Below are positions 8,595 through 17,015 of a stretch of 64,000 bases of DNA, one piece after another. Both the position numbers and the translations under genes were made by a program. Origin of the DNA: Humitalea sp038323655 (lineage in GTDB: Bacteria; Pseudomonadota; Alphaproteobacteria; Acetobacterales; Acetobacteraceae). The notes beneath the pieces are model-generated. The model searched no databases. It was given only the letters and a program-made list of their open reading frames with translations, and was not told where the DNA came from. Each line of letters starts with the position of its first letter. Position 1 is the stretch's first letter. The stretch spans positions 1 through 64,000 of the forward strand of contig JBBQHE010000001.1 of assembly GCA_038323655.1 (NCBI GenBank), in the 5' to 3' direction.

Positions 8595-9000
8595 GAGGCC
8601 TCGCCATCCTGCCCGGCCTGACGCGGCCGTGGCCGCGGGTGATCCTGGGTGTTGACGACAGACTGTTTGACCGGCGTGCAGCAAGCATAGCCTGCTGAAC
8701 GCATGCGACGATCGAGCGGCAGGCTCTGCTGCCACTGACGGCAACGCTGCTGCCGTTGCGCCGGAGCGGCCGATACCACCTGCCCCGACCGTTGCCGCCG
8801 GTAGGCGCCGACGCATCACCGGCGGGCCCTTTCCCCACTTTGCTCGCCCCGAGCACCTCCGCCGCTGGGCTGCTCGGGTCCTGCCGCCCTTCAATGGGGT
8901 GGGACGTCGGCGGCTACCCCCAGGGGCGCAAACCCGCCACCGAGCCGCAACCAACGAGCCGTGCGATGGTTTGCACGGGGGTGGCAAGAAAGTTTGCGCG
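8579..9000. other. 422-bp intergenic region with hairpins
   Basis: No convincing gene is seen here; open frames on both strands are short and compositionally unlike the flanking genes. It begins with a hairpin directly after the cyclase stop (CCGCCC-ctcc-GGGCGG, 8579-8594), listed separately. Two more small stems lie side by side: GGCAG/CTGCC at 8718-8733 and GCAACG/CGTTGC at 8741-8759. The promoter of the AI-2E family gene presumably lies in this stretch; I could not assign it with confidence. Confidence 0.5.
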
Positions 9001-10086
9001 ATGGACGGAGGCGAAGCCCAGATCCCGCCGGGCGGTAACGGCGGCTGGCAAGCGGAGGTGGCCTTCATACGACGGGTGCTGATCGCACTCGCCCTCGTCG
9101 CTCTCAGCCTGCTGTTCTGGCAGGTGCGCGACGCGCTGCTGCTCGCCTTCGCGGGCGTCCTGGTGGCGGTGCTACTGACTGCGCTCGCACAGCCGCTCCA
9201 GATGCGGCTCGGCCTCTCGCACATCTGGGCGCTTGTCGCCGTTGCCCTGGGGCTCGGGGTGCTGGTCACCCTGGTGGCCTTCCTGGTGGGTGGGCAGTTG
9301 CAGGCGCAGGTCGCCGGGCTTTCCGATCAGCTCCCACAAGCCGTGGAGGCGCTGGAAAGCCGCTTCGGCGTGACCCTGCCCGCACCGGGAGGCGGCGGTG
9401 ACGCTGGTACCAGCCTCGACCCCGCCATGCTCGGCAGCGTGGCCGGGCGCCTCGCTGGGATCGGCAGCGCGGTGGTGGGCGCGCTCTCGGCCCTTGTCAT
9501 CGCCGTCGTGGGCGGGTTCTACCTCGCGGCCGATCCGGCGCTGTACCGGCGTGGCCTAGGGAAGCTCCTGCCGAAAAGCCAGAACATGCGCGCCGAGGAC
9601 GCGCTGCTGGCCAGCGGCGAGGCACTGAAGCTCTGGCTGGGGGCACAGTTCATTTCCATGCTGATCGTCGGCCTGCTGGCCGGGCTCGGCACCTGGGCGC
9701 TCGGCCTGCCATCGCCGCTGGCGCTCGGGCTTGTTGCCGGACTCGCGGGCTTCGTGCCGCTGCTCGGCTCGATCGCCGGCGCCGTGCCGCCGCTGCTGCT
9801 GGCGCTCTCGAATGGCGGCCCGATGCTTGTCCTCTGGACAGCGCTGCTGTTCGTCGCCGTGCAGCAGGTGGAGTCCAACATGATCACGCCGCTCGTGGAA
9901 AAGCGCCTGGTCAGCCTGCCGCCTGCGCTGCTGCTTTTTGCGGTCGTCGCTGTCGGATTGTTGTTCGGCCTGCCCGGCGTGGTGCTTGCAGCGCCGATCA
10001 CCGTGGTCGCCTTTGTGCTGGTGAAGAAGCTCTACGTCCGGCAGGTTCTCGGCAAGCGCACCGAGGTGCCGGGGGAAGACGGCTAA
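9001..10086 (+). CDS. AI-2E family transporter (PerM/TqsA-like membrane protein)
   Basis: 361 aa from the ATG at 9001. The frame is open back to 8899, but that part (Arg/Gly-rich) does not resemble the family. Several hydrophobic segments are visible: two near residues 25-70, one near 80-100, one near 158-172, and a group from about 215 to 340. The extramembrane loop around residues 100-150 and the VQQVESNMITPLVEKRLVSLPP block near residue 280 are typical of the family. Members have been linked to export of autoinducer-2 or other small molecules and to ion/proton exchange; the substrate here is unknown. It stands alone, with long non-coding stretches on both sides. Confidence 0.88.
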   Translation: MDGGEAQIPPGGNGGWQAEVAFIRRVLIALALVALSLLFWQVRDALLLAFAGVLVAVLLTALAQPLQMRLGLSHIWALVAVALGLGVLVTLVAFLVGGQLQAQVAGLSDQLPQAVEALESRFGVTLPAPGGGGDAGTSLDPAMLGSVAGRLAGIGSAVVGALSALVIAVVGGFYLAADPALYRRGLGKLLPKSQNMRAEDALLASGEALKLWLGAQFISMLIVGLLAGLGTWALGLPSPLALGLVAGLAGFVPLLGSIAGAVPPLLLALSNGGPMLVLWTALLFVAVQQVESNMITPLVEKRLVSLPPALLLFAVVAVGLLFGLPGVVLAAPITVVAFVLVKKLYVRQVLGKRTEVPGEDG

Positions 10087-10404
10087 GACCGCCGCGGTGG
10101 GTCAGGCCGACCGGAGGTTGCGGACACAACGTCGCACAGCCCGCGACGCCTTCGTCCCAACCGCGCGGCCGTCGGCGCCGGCCTGCCAAGGCCCGAATAT
10201 CTGGATTTCCCGACTACGGACTGGCCGGCGCTGAATATCCTATCCGGCAATCCGAAAAACTATACCGGTCGCCACACCATCATTCGGCAGATAGAAGAAA
10301 AGCAACGCCATCCATCCCCGGGTCTTTTGTTCATGCTAGCCGAAACGGGCGGCATGAACTGAAGAAAGGGAGACTCTGACGGCCCTCATGGTCCCGGACA
10401 CAAT
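10087..10404. other. 318-bp intergenic region with hairpin and repeat copy
   Basis: I see no gene here. The start (about 10089-10125) carries a sequence (CCGCGGTGGG, then GGCCGACCG, then AGGTTGCGG) that recurs with an insertion at about 10759-10807, after the next gene. The middle (10200-10330) is noticeably more AT-rich and is the likely promoter region for the small gene that follows. A long inverted repeat lies at 10329-10359. Confidence 0.5.
10329..10359 (+). repeat. Inverted repeat upstream of the small PepSY-like gene
   Basis: GTTCATGC at 10329-10336 and GCATGAAC at 10352-10359 are perfect 8-bp arms around a 15-base spacer that can itself pair (CCG-aaa-CGG). A purine-rich GAAGAAAGGGAG follows at once. 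It may be a protein-binding palindrome or an RNA stem-loop in the leader. Confidence 0.5.
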
Positions 10405-10731
10405 TTGAAGACGAAAGTCGACTACGACGACGCACATTTCTCGACCACCGCGATCGCGGTTGCGCTGGCCCTCGGCGGCGCCGGCTTCGCCGGCGCACAG
10501 CCGGTCAATCCGAGCCAGCCGGGCAGCGCTGGCGGCGGTTTGCAGGCCCAATCCGGCCAGGGCAGCACCGACAAGGTGCGCGATGAGACGCGGCTGACCG
10601 AGCACCAGGTGCGCAACATGCTGCGCGACCAGGGCTATTCGGGCGGCAGCACCATCACCGCGAAGGCCAAGCGCAATGATCGCGCGGTTCGACTGCGCGT
10701 GGATGCCGATACCGGTGTCGTCTCGCGGTAG
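10405..10731 (+). CDS. Small exported protein with PepSY-like C-terminus
   Basis: 108 aa. A hydrophobic stretch (residues 14-31, ending AGAQP) looks like a signal peptide, followed by a Gly/Gln/Ser-rich linker. The C-terminal third (VRNMLRDQGYSGGSTITAKAKR.., ending VDADTGVVSR) resembles the small PepSY-like domains of periplasmic proteins that may bind or inhibit proteases. The start is awkward. The frame has no ATG or GTG; the only usual start is TTG at 10405, with no good binding site, and the residues before the hydrophobic core include several acidic ones, unusual for a signal peptide. The purine-rich site at 10361-10372 is better placed for the out-of-frame ATG at 10388. Confidence 0.6.
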   Translation: MKTKVDYDDAHFSTTAIAVALALGGAGFAGAQPVNPSQPGSAGGGLQAQSGQGSTDKVRDETRLTEHQVRNMLRDQGYSGGSTITAKAKRNDRAVRLRVDADTGVVSR

Positions 10732-10756
10732 CAGGCGAGCACCTGACGAAGGGCGC

Positions 10757-10786
10757 GGCCGCGGTGGGCAAAGGCCGACCGCGGCC
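10757..10786 (+). terminator. Strong GC hairpin after the small PepSY-like gene
   Basis: GGCCGCGGT (10757-10765) pairs perfectly with ACCGCGGCC (10778-10786) across a 12-base loop, 26 bp after the stop codon. No T-run follows. It is a likely 3'-end structure for the small gene and lies inside the sequence that also occurs upstream of that gene. The rest of the 286-bp gap to selO (10732-11017) shows no other gene. Confidence 0.45.
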
Positions 10787-11017
10787 CGCCCGCCGCAGGT
10801 TGCGGGCTATCGCGATGGCAGCGCTGCGGCGCCTGTGCGCCTGGGGCACCGGCCAAGGTTACCGGCCGGAGCGACGCTACATGCGCGCGCCACCCCGTGC
10901 CGAATCGAACGACATCAGGACAGAACACGCCGGATCGACAAGGACTCGACGCCGCAGGCGGTCGGCTGTGCATTAAGCCTCTCGCGACCACCGCCGCCCC
11001 GCGCGATAACACGCCCC

Positions 11018-12406
11018 ATGCAACCCCCGACCTTCCGCCCCTCCACGCGCCACGCCGACCTCGGCGACACCTTCTTCGACCCGGTGCAGGCGGCCGAATT
11101 CCCGGCCCATATCCTGCGGCACCGTGACCAGGCCTGGGCCGCGCGCGTCGGGCTGGATGGGCTGACGGACACGCAATGGATCGACCATTTCGGCCGCTTC
11201 CAGCCCCTGCCCGGCAGTTTCGAAACACCCCTCGCCCTGCGGTATCACGGGCATCAGTTCCGCTCCTACAATCCCGATCTCGGCGACGGGCGCGGTTTTC
11301 TCTTTGCGCAGGCACATGACCTGCGCGACGGGCGGCTGCTGGACTTCGGTACCAAGGGCAGCGGGCAGACGCCCTGGTCGCGCGGGGCCGATGGCCGGCT
11401 GACGCTGAAGGGGGGTGTGCGGGAGGTGCTGGCGACGAGCCTGCTGGAAGCCATGGGGGTCGAGACCTCCAAATCCTTCAGCCTCATCGAGACGGGCGAG
11501 GCGCTGCGCCGGGGCGACGAACCCTCCCCCACGCGCTCGGCCGTGCTGGTGCGGCTGTCGCATTCGCATATCCGCATCGGGTCGTTCCAGCGCCAGGCCT
11601 ATCTGGGCGATGCTGCCGCGACCTTGCGGCTGATGGACCACAGCATTCGCCACTACCTGCCCGAAGCCTGGGCCGACAACGTCGCCACCCGCACGGAAAA
11701 CTTCTTCGCCGAGGTCTGCGCCCGGGTCGCGCGCATGGGCGCGCAATGGATGGCGGCGGGCTTCGTGCACGGCGTGCTCAACACCGACAACATCAACATC
11801 ACCGGCGAATCCTTCGACTACGGGCCTTGGCGCTGGTTGCCGGCCTATGACCCCGGCTTCACCGCGGCCTATTTCGACCACGGCGGGCTCTATGCCTTTG
11901 GCCGGCAACCGGAGACGCTGGTCTGGAACCTGGCGCGTCTCGGCGGCTGCCTGCTGCCGCTGGCCGAGGGGCTGAAGCCGCGGCTGGAGGCGAGCCTCGG
12001 CGGCTTCGCCGACCAGTTCCAGGCGGCGTTCGAGGCCGCGGTGCTGCAGCGCCTTGGCCTCGCACCCCAGGGCGCCACCCGCGACGCGGCCCTGGTGCGG
12101 CTGTTCCATGAAGCGCTGGCGGAAACCCAGGCGCCCTATGAACAGGCCTATTTCGACTGGCACGGCGCCCGCCCGCCGCCCGGCTACGCGGGGTTCGAGG
12201 CGGTGCGGGCCGCCATGCGCGGCTACGAAGCACCCGTCACCCATGAATATTTCGCGGGGGAAAAACCCTGCACGCTGTTGTTGCCGGAGGTCGAGGCGCT
12301 CTGGGCGCCGATCGCCGCCGATGACGACTGGTCGCTGTTCGCGGCAAAGCTGCGCGACATCGCGACGATGGCCGAGGCCTATGGCAACACCCCGGCGGCG
12401 CCGTGA
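11018..12406 (+). CDS. selO: Protein adenylyltransferase SelO (YdiU/UPF0061 family)
   Basis: 462 aa from the ATG at 11018; the frame runs open to 10676 but that part is not protein-like. SelO is a pseudokinase-fold enzyme that transfers AMP from ATP to Ser/Thr/Tyr of target proteins and is linked to redox stress. Family motifs are clear: RYHGHQFRSYNPDLGDGRG near residue 72, GTKGSGQTPWSRGADGRLTL near 113, and the catalytic loop HGVLNTDNINITGESFDYGPW near 255, with its Asp and Asn residues. It is slightly shorter than the commonest members. The next gene starts inside its stop codon (GTGA overlap), so the two are translationally coupled. Confidence 0.93.
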   Translation: MQPPTFRPSTRHADLGDTFFDPVQAAEFPAHILRHRDQAWAARVGLDGLTDTQWIDHFGRFQPLPGSFETPLALRYHGHQFRSYNPDLGDGRGFLFAQAHDLRDGRLLDFGTKGSGQTPWSRGADGRLTLKGGVREVLATSLLEAMGVETSKSFSLIETGEALRRGDEPSPTRSAVLVRLSHSHIRIGSFQRQAYLGDAAATLRLMDHSIRHYLPEAWADNVATRTENFFAEVCARVARMGAQWMAAGFVHGVLNTDNINITGESFDYGPWRWLPAYDPGFTAAYFDHGGLYAFGRQPETLVWNLARLGGCLLPLAEGLKPRLEASLGGFADQFQAAFEAAVLQRLGLAPQGATRDAALVRLFHEALAETQAPYEQAYFDWHGARPPPGYAGFEAVRAAMRGYEAPVTHEYFAGEKPCTLLLPEVEALWAPIAADDDWSLFAAKLRDIATMAEAYGNTPAAP

Positions 12407-13098
12407 AGCGCGCGTTGCTGCTCCTGCTCGCCATTGCCGCGATGCTCGGGCTGCGGGCGGCGGGCGTGGGGGAGTGGCTGACGCTCGACACGCTGCGCCA
12501 GCATCGCGCCGCGCTGACCGGCTGGGTCACGGCGCATCTGCTGCTGGCGATGCTGGCCTATGTCGCGGGTTATATCGCGGCGGTCGCGCTGTCGGTGCCG
12601 GGTGCGGTGTTCCTGACGCTCACCGGCGGATTCCTGTTCGGGGCGCTTTTAGGCACCGTGCTGAGCACGCTGGGGGCGAGCATCGGCGCGGTGCTGGTCT
12701 TCGGCTTCGCCCGCGCGATCTTCGGCGAGGCCGCGCTCGACCGTTTCTCCGCCCGGGGCCTAGCCGAGAACATACGCCGCAATGCCTGGTCCTATCTGCT
12801 GGTGCTGCGCCTGGTGCCGTTGTTCCCCTTTTTCCTGGTCAACCTCGTGCCGGCTTTCTGCGGCGTGCGGCTGCGGGTCTTCGCCGCCACCACCCTGGTC
12901 GGCATCATCCCGGCGACCGCGGTGTTCAGCACCGCCGGGGCGGGGCTCGGCGAGGTGCTGGATGCAGGCGGCGCGCTCGACCTTTCCAGCATCCTGACGC
13001 CCCGGATCATCGCCGCCCTGCTGGGGTTGGCGGCGCTGTCGCTGGCGGCGATCCCCTTGCGCGCCCGCTTTGCATCCACGCCCCCGCCCCGCGCGTAG
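12403..13098 (+). CDS. TVP38/TMEM64 family (VTT/DedA-type) membrane protein
   Basis: 231 aa with about five or six hydrophobic segments. The VTT domain is recognised by SVPGAVFLTLTGGFLFGALLGT near residue 64 and the RLVPLFPFFLVNLVPAFCG stretch near residue 135, a re-entrant region conserved in this superfamily, whose members are implicated in lipid scrambling or small-ion exchange. Translation starts at a GTG that overlaps the selO stop by 4 nt. A second family member lies in this window at 48158-48829, near the capsule genes. Confidence 0.88.
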   Translation: MKRALLLLLAIAAMLGLRAAGVGEWLTLDTLRQHRAALTGWVTAHLLLAMLAYVAGYIAAVALSVPGAVFLTLTGGFLFGALLGTVLSTLGASIGAVLVFGFARAIFGEAALDRFSARGLAENIRRNAWSYLLVLRLVPLFPFFLVNLVPAFCGVRLRVFAATTLVGIIPATAVFSTAGAGLGEVLDAGGALDLSSILTPRIIAALLGLAALSLAAIPLRARFASTPPPRA

Positions 13099-13099
13099 T

Positions 13100-13915
13100 A
13101 TGGGCATGATCATGACCCGACGCTTGGCGCTGCTCGGCGCCACACTGGCCGCCGCCTGTTCGCCGCTGCGCCTGCTGGACGCGACCGTGCCCAGCGGCGA
13201 TCTGCGCCGCCGCACCATCGGCTACGGCCCCGCCGCGCGGCAGCAGATGGACATCTGGGAGCCCGCGACCGTGACCGGCCCCACGCTGGTGTTCTTCTAC
13301 GGCGGCGCCTGGCGGCATGGCGCGCGCGGCGACTACCGCTTCGTCGCCGAGGTGTTTTGCGCGCTGGGCCTGCGCGTGGTGATCCCCGACTACCGGCTCT
13401 ACCCCGAGGTTGTCTTCCCCGGCTTCGTCCAGGATGCCGCCGCGGCGCTAGCCGTCGTGCAGCGCGGCACGCCGGGGCGCATTTTCGCTGCGGGGCATTC
13501 GGCGGGGGCGTACATCGCGCTGATGCTGGCGCTGAACCCCGCGTATCTCACCGCGGCCGGGGGCGACCGTGCGCGCCTGGCCGGCGCCATCGGCCTGTCC
13601 GGACCCTACGACTTCGACCCCGCCGCCTATGGCATCTCACGCGCCGTCTTTGCCGGCACGCCACGGCCGGAGACCCAGCCGATCACCTTTCTCGACGCCG
13701 GCGCCCCGCCGCTGTTGCTGGCGACCGGCACCGCCGACACCACCGTGGAACAGCGCAATACCCTCTCGCTGGCAGCACGGGCCGGGGCCATGGGGGTGGC
13801 GGTGGAAACGCGCCTCTATCCGGGTGTTGGCCATGCCGGCACGCTGATCGCGCTGACGCCCCTTTTCCGCGACCGCGCGCCTGTGATCGACGACATGCGC
13901 CGCTTCATCGGCTGA
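13100..13915 (+). CDS. Alpha/beta hydrolase, probable lipoprotein esterase
   Basis: 271 aa from the ATG at 13100; ATGs at 13106 and 13112 are also possible. The N-terminus (MTRRLALLGATLAAAC) ends in a lipobox-like LAAAC, suggesting a lipid-anchored periplasmic enzyme. The hydrolase core shows an oxyanion region FFYGGAW (the HGG region of carboxylesterases, with Tyr for His), the nucleophile GHSAGAY, a likely acid in TGTADTTV, and the histidine in GVGHAG. It resembles the BD-FAE/kynurenine-formamidase-like esterase group. It starts 1 bp after the TVP38 stop, so it belongs with selO and that gene. The substrate is unknown. Confidence 0.85.
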   Translation: MGMIMTRRLALLGATLAAACSPLRLLDATVPSGDLRRRTIGYGPAARQQMDIWEPATVTGPTLVFFYGGAWRHGARGDYRFVAEVFCALGLRVVIPDYRLYPEVVFPGFVQDAAAALAVVQRGTPGRIFAAGHSAGAYIALMLALNPAYLTAAGGDRARLAGAIGLSGPYDFDPAAYGISRAVFAGTPRPETQPITFLDAGAPPLLLATGTADTTVEQRNTLSLAARAGAMGVAVETRLYPGVGHAGTLIALTPLFRDRAPVIDDMRRFIG

Positions 13916-13977
13916 AGCCGCCTGCTTCCGAGCCGCGTGGCGCCATGCCAAGTTGCGGCAAAATGGGAGAACGTTCC

Positions 13978-14943
13978 ATGACGTACCGGCGTGATGTGCT
14001 GGCAGCCCTGGCCGCCTTGGCCCCCCTGCCGCTGGCAGCCCAGACCGAAACCTGGCCCAACCGCAGCGTGCGGATCATCATCCCCTTCGGCGTCGGCGGT
14101 GGCGCCGACACCTTTGCCCGGCTCATCTCCGACCCGCTGTCCCGCACCTTCGGCCAGCCCTTCGTCGTGGAGAACCGGCCCGGCGGCGGTGGCATCATCG
14201 GCACGGATCTCGTCGCGAAGTCGGCCCCCGACGGGCATACGCTGATGATGCTGACGGTGACCCACACCGCAAATGAAACCCTGATGCCCAACCGCCCCTA
14301 TGTGCTGATGCGGGACTTCGCGCCGGTTGCGGCGCTGAACCGCACGCTGCAGGTGCTGGTGGTCAATGCCGACCTGCCGGTCCGGTCGGTGCCGGAGTTG
14401 ATCGCGCTCTGCCGCGCGCGGCCTGGCCGGATGGACTATGCCTCGGCCGGCCCCGGCACGCCCTATCACATCGCCTTCGAGGTGTTTCGCCACATGGCGG
14501 GCATCGAGGTGCAGCACATCCCCTTCCGCCAGTCGGGCGATGCCCGCAACGCCATCGCCGGTGGCCAGGTGCCGATGATGTTCGACGGCATCGCCACCAT
14601 GGCCTCGCTGATCCAGTCGGGCCGCGTGCGTGCGCTGGCGACGACCGGCACCGAACGCTCCGCCCTGCTGCCCGATGTGCCGACGGTTGCCGAAACCCTG
14701 CCGGGCTATGAGATGATCGGCTTCAACGGCGTCATGGCGCCGGCCGCGACCCCGCGCCCGGTGGTGGAAAAACTCAACGCCGAGATCAACCGCATCCTGG
14801 CCGAACCCGCCACGCGCGAGGCTTTTGCCCGCGTGGGTGCGGAGGTCGCCGCCATGTCCATCGCCGAGTATGATGCCAAGCTGCGCGAGGATATCCTCAA
14901 GCGTCGTGAGTTCATCCGCATCGCAGGAATCCAGCCCGAATGA
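13978..14943 (+). CDS. Bug/TctC-family substrate-binding protein
   Basis: 321 aa from the ATG at 13978, chosen for the GGGAGA just upstream and the immediate signal peptide (MTYRRDVLAALAALAPLPLAAQ). The frame is open much further upstream, but there it is a shadow of the esterase gene. Family signatures: WPNRSVRIIIPFGVGGGADTF, VENRPGGGGIIGTD, SAPDGHTLMM and QHIPFRQSGDARNAI. The stop overlaps the start of the molybdenum hydroxylase gene (ATGA). That coupling suggests the receptor's ligand, or a product of it, is oxidised by the hydroxylase. Confidence 0.93.
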   Translation: MTYRRDVLAALAALAPLPLAAQTETWPNRSVRIIIPFGVGGGADTFARLISDPLSRTFGQPFVVENRPGGGGIIGTDLVAKSAPDGHTLMMLTVTHTANETLMPNRPYVLMRDFAPVAALNRTLQVLVVNADLPVRSVPELIALCRARPGRMDYASAGPGTPYHIAFEVFRHMAGIEVQHIPFRQSGDARNAIAGGQVPMMFDGIATMASLIQSGRVRALATTGTERSALLPDVPTVAETLPGYEMIGFNGVMAPAATPRPVVEKLNAEINRILAEPATREAFARVGAEVAAMSIAEYDAKLREDILKRREFIRIAGIQPE

Positions 14944-17012
14944 GCCTTACCGCCAGCCTGGCCGCCAATCCCCGCCTGTCGCGCTGGCTGCAGATCGGCA
15001 GCGATGGCAGCGTGACCATCTCGCCCGGCAAGGTCGAGATCGGCCAGGGCATCTTGACCGCGTTGTCGCAGATCGCGGCCGATGAACTGGATGTCGCCTT
15101 GGCGCGCGTCGCGGTGCGCGCCGTCTCCACCCCCGACAGCCCGGATGAGGGTGTGACGTCAGGCTCGCTCTCGGTGCAGAACAGCGGTGTCGCCCTGCGC
15201 CATGTCTGCGCCGAGGCGCGGGGCATCTTCCTCCAGGTCGCATCCCAGGCCAGCGGCGTGCCGATCGAGGCGCTGCGCGTCGAGGATGGCGCGATCCTCG
15301 GGCCTGATGGCGCCATCGCCTCCTACTGGTCGCTCGCCGACCGCGGCCTGCTGGACTGCGACGCGACGCCCGGCCAACGCGCAAAGCCGCCGGCCGCGCG
15401 GCGCATCGCCGGCCAGGCGACCCCGCGCATCGACCTGCCCGACAAGGTTTTTGGGCGCGCCCGCTTCATCCACGACATGCGGCTGCCGGGCATGCTTTTC
15501 GCCCGCGTCCTGCGGCCGCCGTCGCGCTGCGCGACGTTGGCAGCCGACCCCGTGGCACCCCCCGGCGTCACCCTGGCCCGCGATGGCGACTTCCTGGCCG
15601 TGCTCGCGCCGAATGAATGGGATGCCGATCGGGCGCTGTTGCGGCTGGCGCGCGACACGACCTGGGCGGAGAAGGACAGCCTGCCGGGAGAACACGCCCT
15701 TTCCGACTGGCTGCGCGATGCGCCCGATGCGCCGGAGGTCGTGGCCATGCGCGGCAATGCGCCGGCCGCCGAGGTGAGCGCCACCTTCTTCCGGCCCCAC
15801 GTCGCACATGCGTCGATCGGGCTGTGCTGCGCCATCGCGCGCTGGCAGGGCGACACGGTGGAAATCTGGTCCCACACCCAGGGCCCCTACAACCTGCGCA
15901 TGGATCTGGCCACGGCACTTCGCATGCCGGAGGAAGCGATCCTGGTCCATCACGCAGAAGGGGCCGGCTGCTACGGCCACAATGGCGCGGATGACGTGGC
16001 GCTGGATGCCGCCCTGGCCGCCCGCGCCGCTCCCGGCCTGCCGGTGCGGCTGATGTGGACGCGGGCCGATGAACTCGGCTGGTCGCCGTTTTCCTCGGCG
16101 ATGCGGGTCACCGTCTCGGCCGGGCTCGATGCGGCGGGAGCGTTGTCGGGCTTCGCTGTGGATGTCGTCAGCAACGGCCATTCCTCCCGCCCCGGCCGCG
16201 GGCCGCTGCCCACGCTGCTGGCCGCAGCGAACCTGGCGGCACCCTTTGCCGTGCCGCCGGCGATCAACAACGCGCTGAACACTGGCGGGGGCGCGCATCG
16301 CAATGCCGTGCCGCTGTATCGCATCCCCAACCTGCGCGTCGGCATGCGCACGGTGCAGGCCATGCCGATCCGCACCTCGGCCATGCGCGGCCTGGGCGCG
16401 CCGGTGAATGTCTGGGCGATCGAGGCCATGATGGACGAACTGGCCGAAGCGGCAGGGCAGGACGCGCTGGCATTCCGCCTGGCGCACTTGGACGACACCC
16501 GCGCCGCCGACACGCTGCGCGCCGCGGCCGAGATGGCCGGCTGGGCCACGCGCACCCGCCGCGAAGGCTTCGGCATGGGCCTGGGTGTGGCGCGCTACAA
16601 GAACCTCGGCGGCTGGTGCGCCGTGGTCGCCGAGGTCGAGGCTGCCGAGGTCATCCGCGCCCGGCGCCTCTGGATCGCGGCCGATCTGGGCGAGGTCGTG
16701 AACCCCGACGGCAGCGCCAACCAATTGGAAGGCGGCGCGATCCACGCGACCAGCCAGGCGTTGCTGGAGGCGGTGCGCTTCGACCGGCGCCGCGTCACCT
16801 CCGACGCATGGGAAAGCTACCCGATCCTGCGCTTCTCCGACGTGCCCGCGGTGCAGGTGCGGCTGCTGGACCGGCCTGAGTTGCCGCCGCTCGGCGCCGG
16901 GGAGCCGTCCTTCGGCCCGACCATCGCGGCCCTGGCCAATGCGATCCACGACGCGCTCGGCATCCGCCCCCGCAGCATGCCCTTCACGCCGGAGAACCTG
17001 GCGGCGGCCTGA
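14940..17012 (+). CDS. Xanthine dehydrogenase-family molybdopterin-binding subunit (nicotinate/isoquinoline dehydrogenase type)
   Basis: 690 aa. It is the large subunit of a molybdenum hydroxylase, which inserts water-derived oxygen at a carbon of an aromatic N-heterocycle or aldehyde. The start resembles the NicB/IorB group (NPRLSRWLQIGSDGSVTISPGK, then EIGQGI). The glycine-rich MPT-contacting segments and the near C-terminal GAGEPSFGP, whose Glu is the usual catalytic base, are intact. There is no Tat signal and no fused cytochrome. No small [2Fe-2S] subunit, FAD subunit or MoCo-insertion chaperone gene occurs in the window, so its electron-transfer partner must be encoded elsewhere. The gene converges on the SDR gene with a 3-bp gap. 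Confidence 0.88.
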   Translation: MSLTASLAANPRLSRWLQIGSDGSVTISPGKVEIGQGILTALSQIAADELDVALARVAVRAVSTPDSPDEGVTSGSLSVQNSGVALRHVCAEARGIFLQVASQASGVPIEALRVEDGAILGPDGAIASYWSLADRGLLDCDATPGQRAKPPAARRIAGQATPRIDLPDKVFGRARFIHDMRLPGMLFARVLRPPSRCATLAADPVAPPGVTLARDGDFLAVLAPNEWDADRALLRLARDTTWAEKDSLPGEHALSDWLRDAPDAPEVVAMRGNAPAAEVSATFFRPHVAHASIGLCCAIARWQGDTVEIWSHTQGPYNLRMDLATALRMPEEAILVHHAEGAGCYGHNGADDVALDAALAARAAPGLPVRLMWTRADELGWSPFSSAMRVTVSAGLDAAGALSGFAVDVVSNGHSSRPGRGPLPTLLAAANLAAPFAVPPAINNALNTGGGAHRNAVPLYRIPNLRVGMRTVQAMPIRTSAMRGLGAPVNVWAIEAMMDELAEAAGQDALAFRLAHLDDTRAADTLRAAAEMAGWATRTRREGFGMGLGVARYKNLGGWCAVVAEVEAAEVIRARRLWIAADLGEVVNPDGSANQLEGGAIHATSQALLEAVRFDRRRVTSDAWESYPILRFSDVPAVQVRLLDRPELPPLGAGEPSFGPTIAALANAIHDALGIRPRSMPFTPENLAAA

Positions 17013-17015
17013 CGC

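Noticed and set aside
8640..8900. Promoter from TTGACG/TTGACC motifs (near 8651 and 8668)
   Set aside because: No -10 element at a proper distance was convincing, and the motifs are far from the gene start.
10973..12244. 423-residue minus-strand frame opposite selO
   Set aside because: selO motifs are intact on the plus strand; the antisense product has no recognisable domain.
13357..13977. N-terminal extension of the Bug gene at 13978
   Set aside because: It overlaps the esterase in another frame and lacks a signal sequence; the ATG at 13978 has both a binding site and a signal peptide.
15159..16949. 596-residue open frame opposite the molybdenum hydroxylase gene
   Set aside because: No family motifs; the plus-strand gene is complete and convincing.
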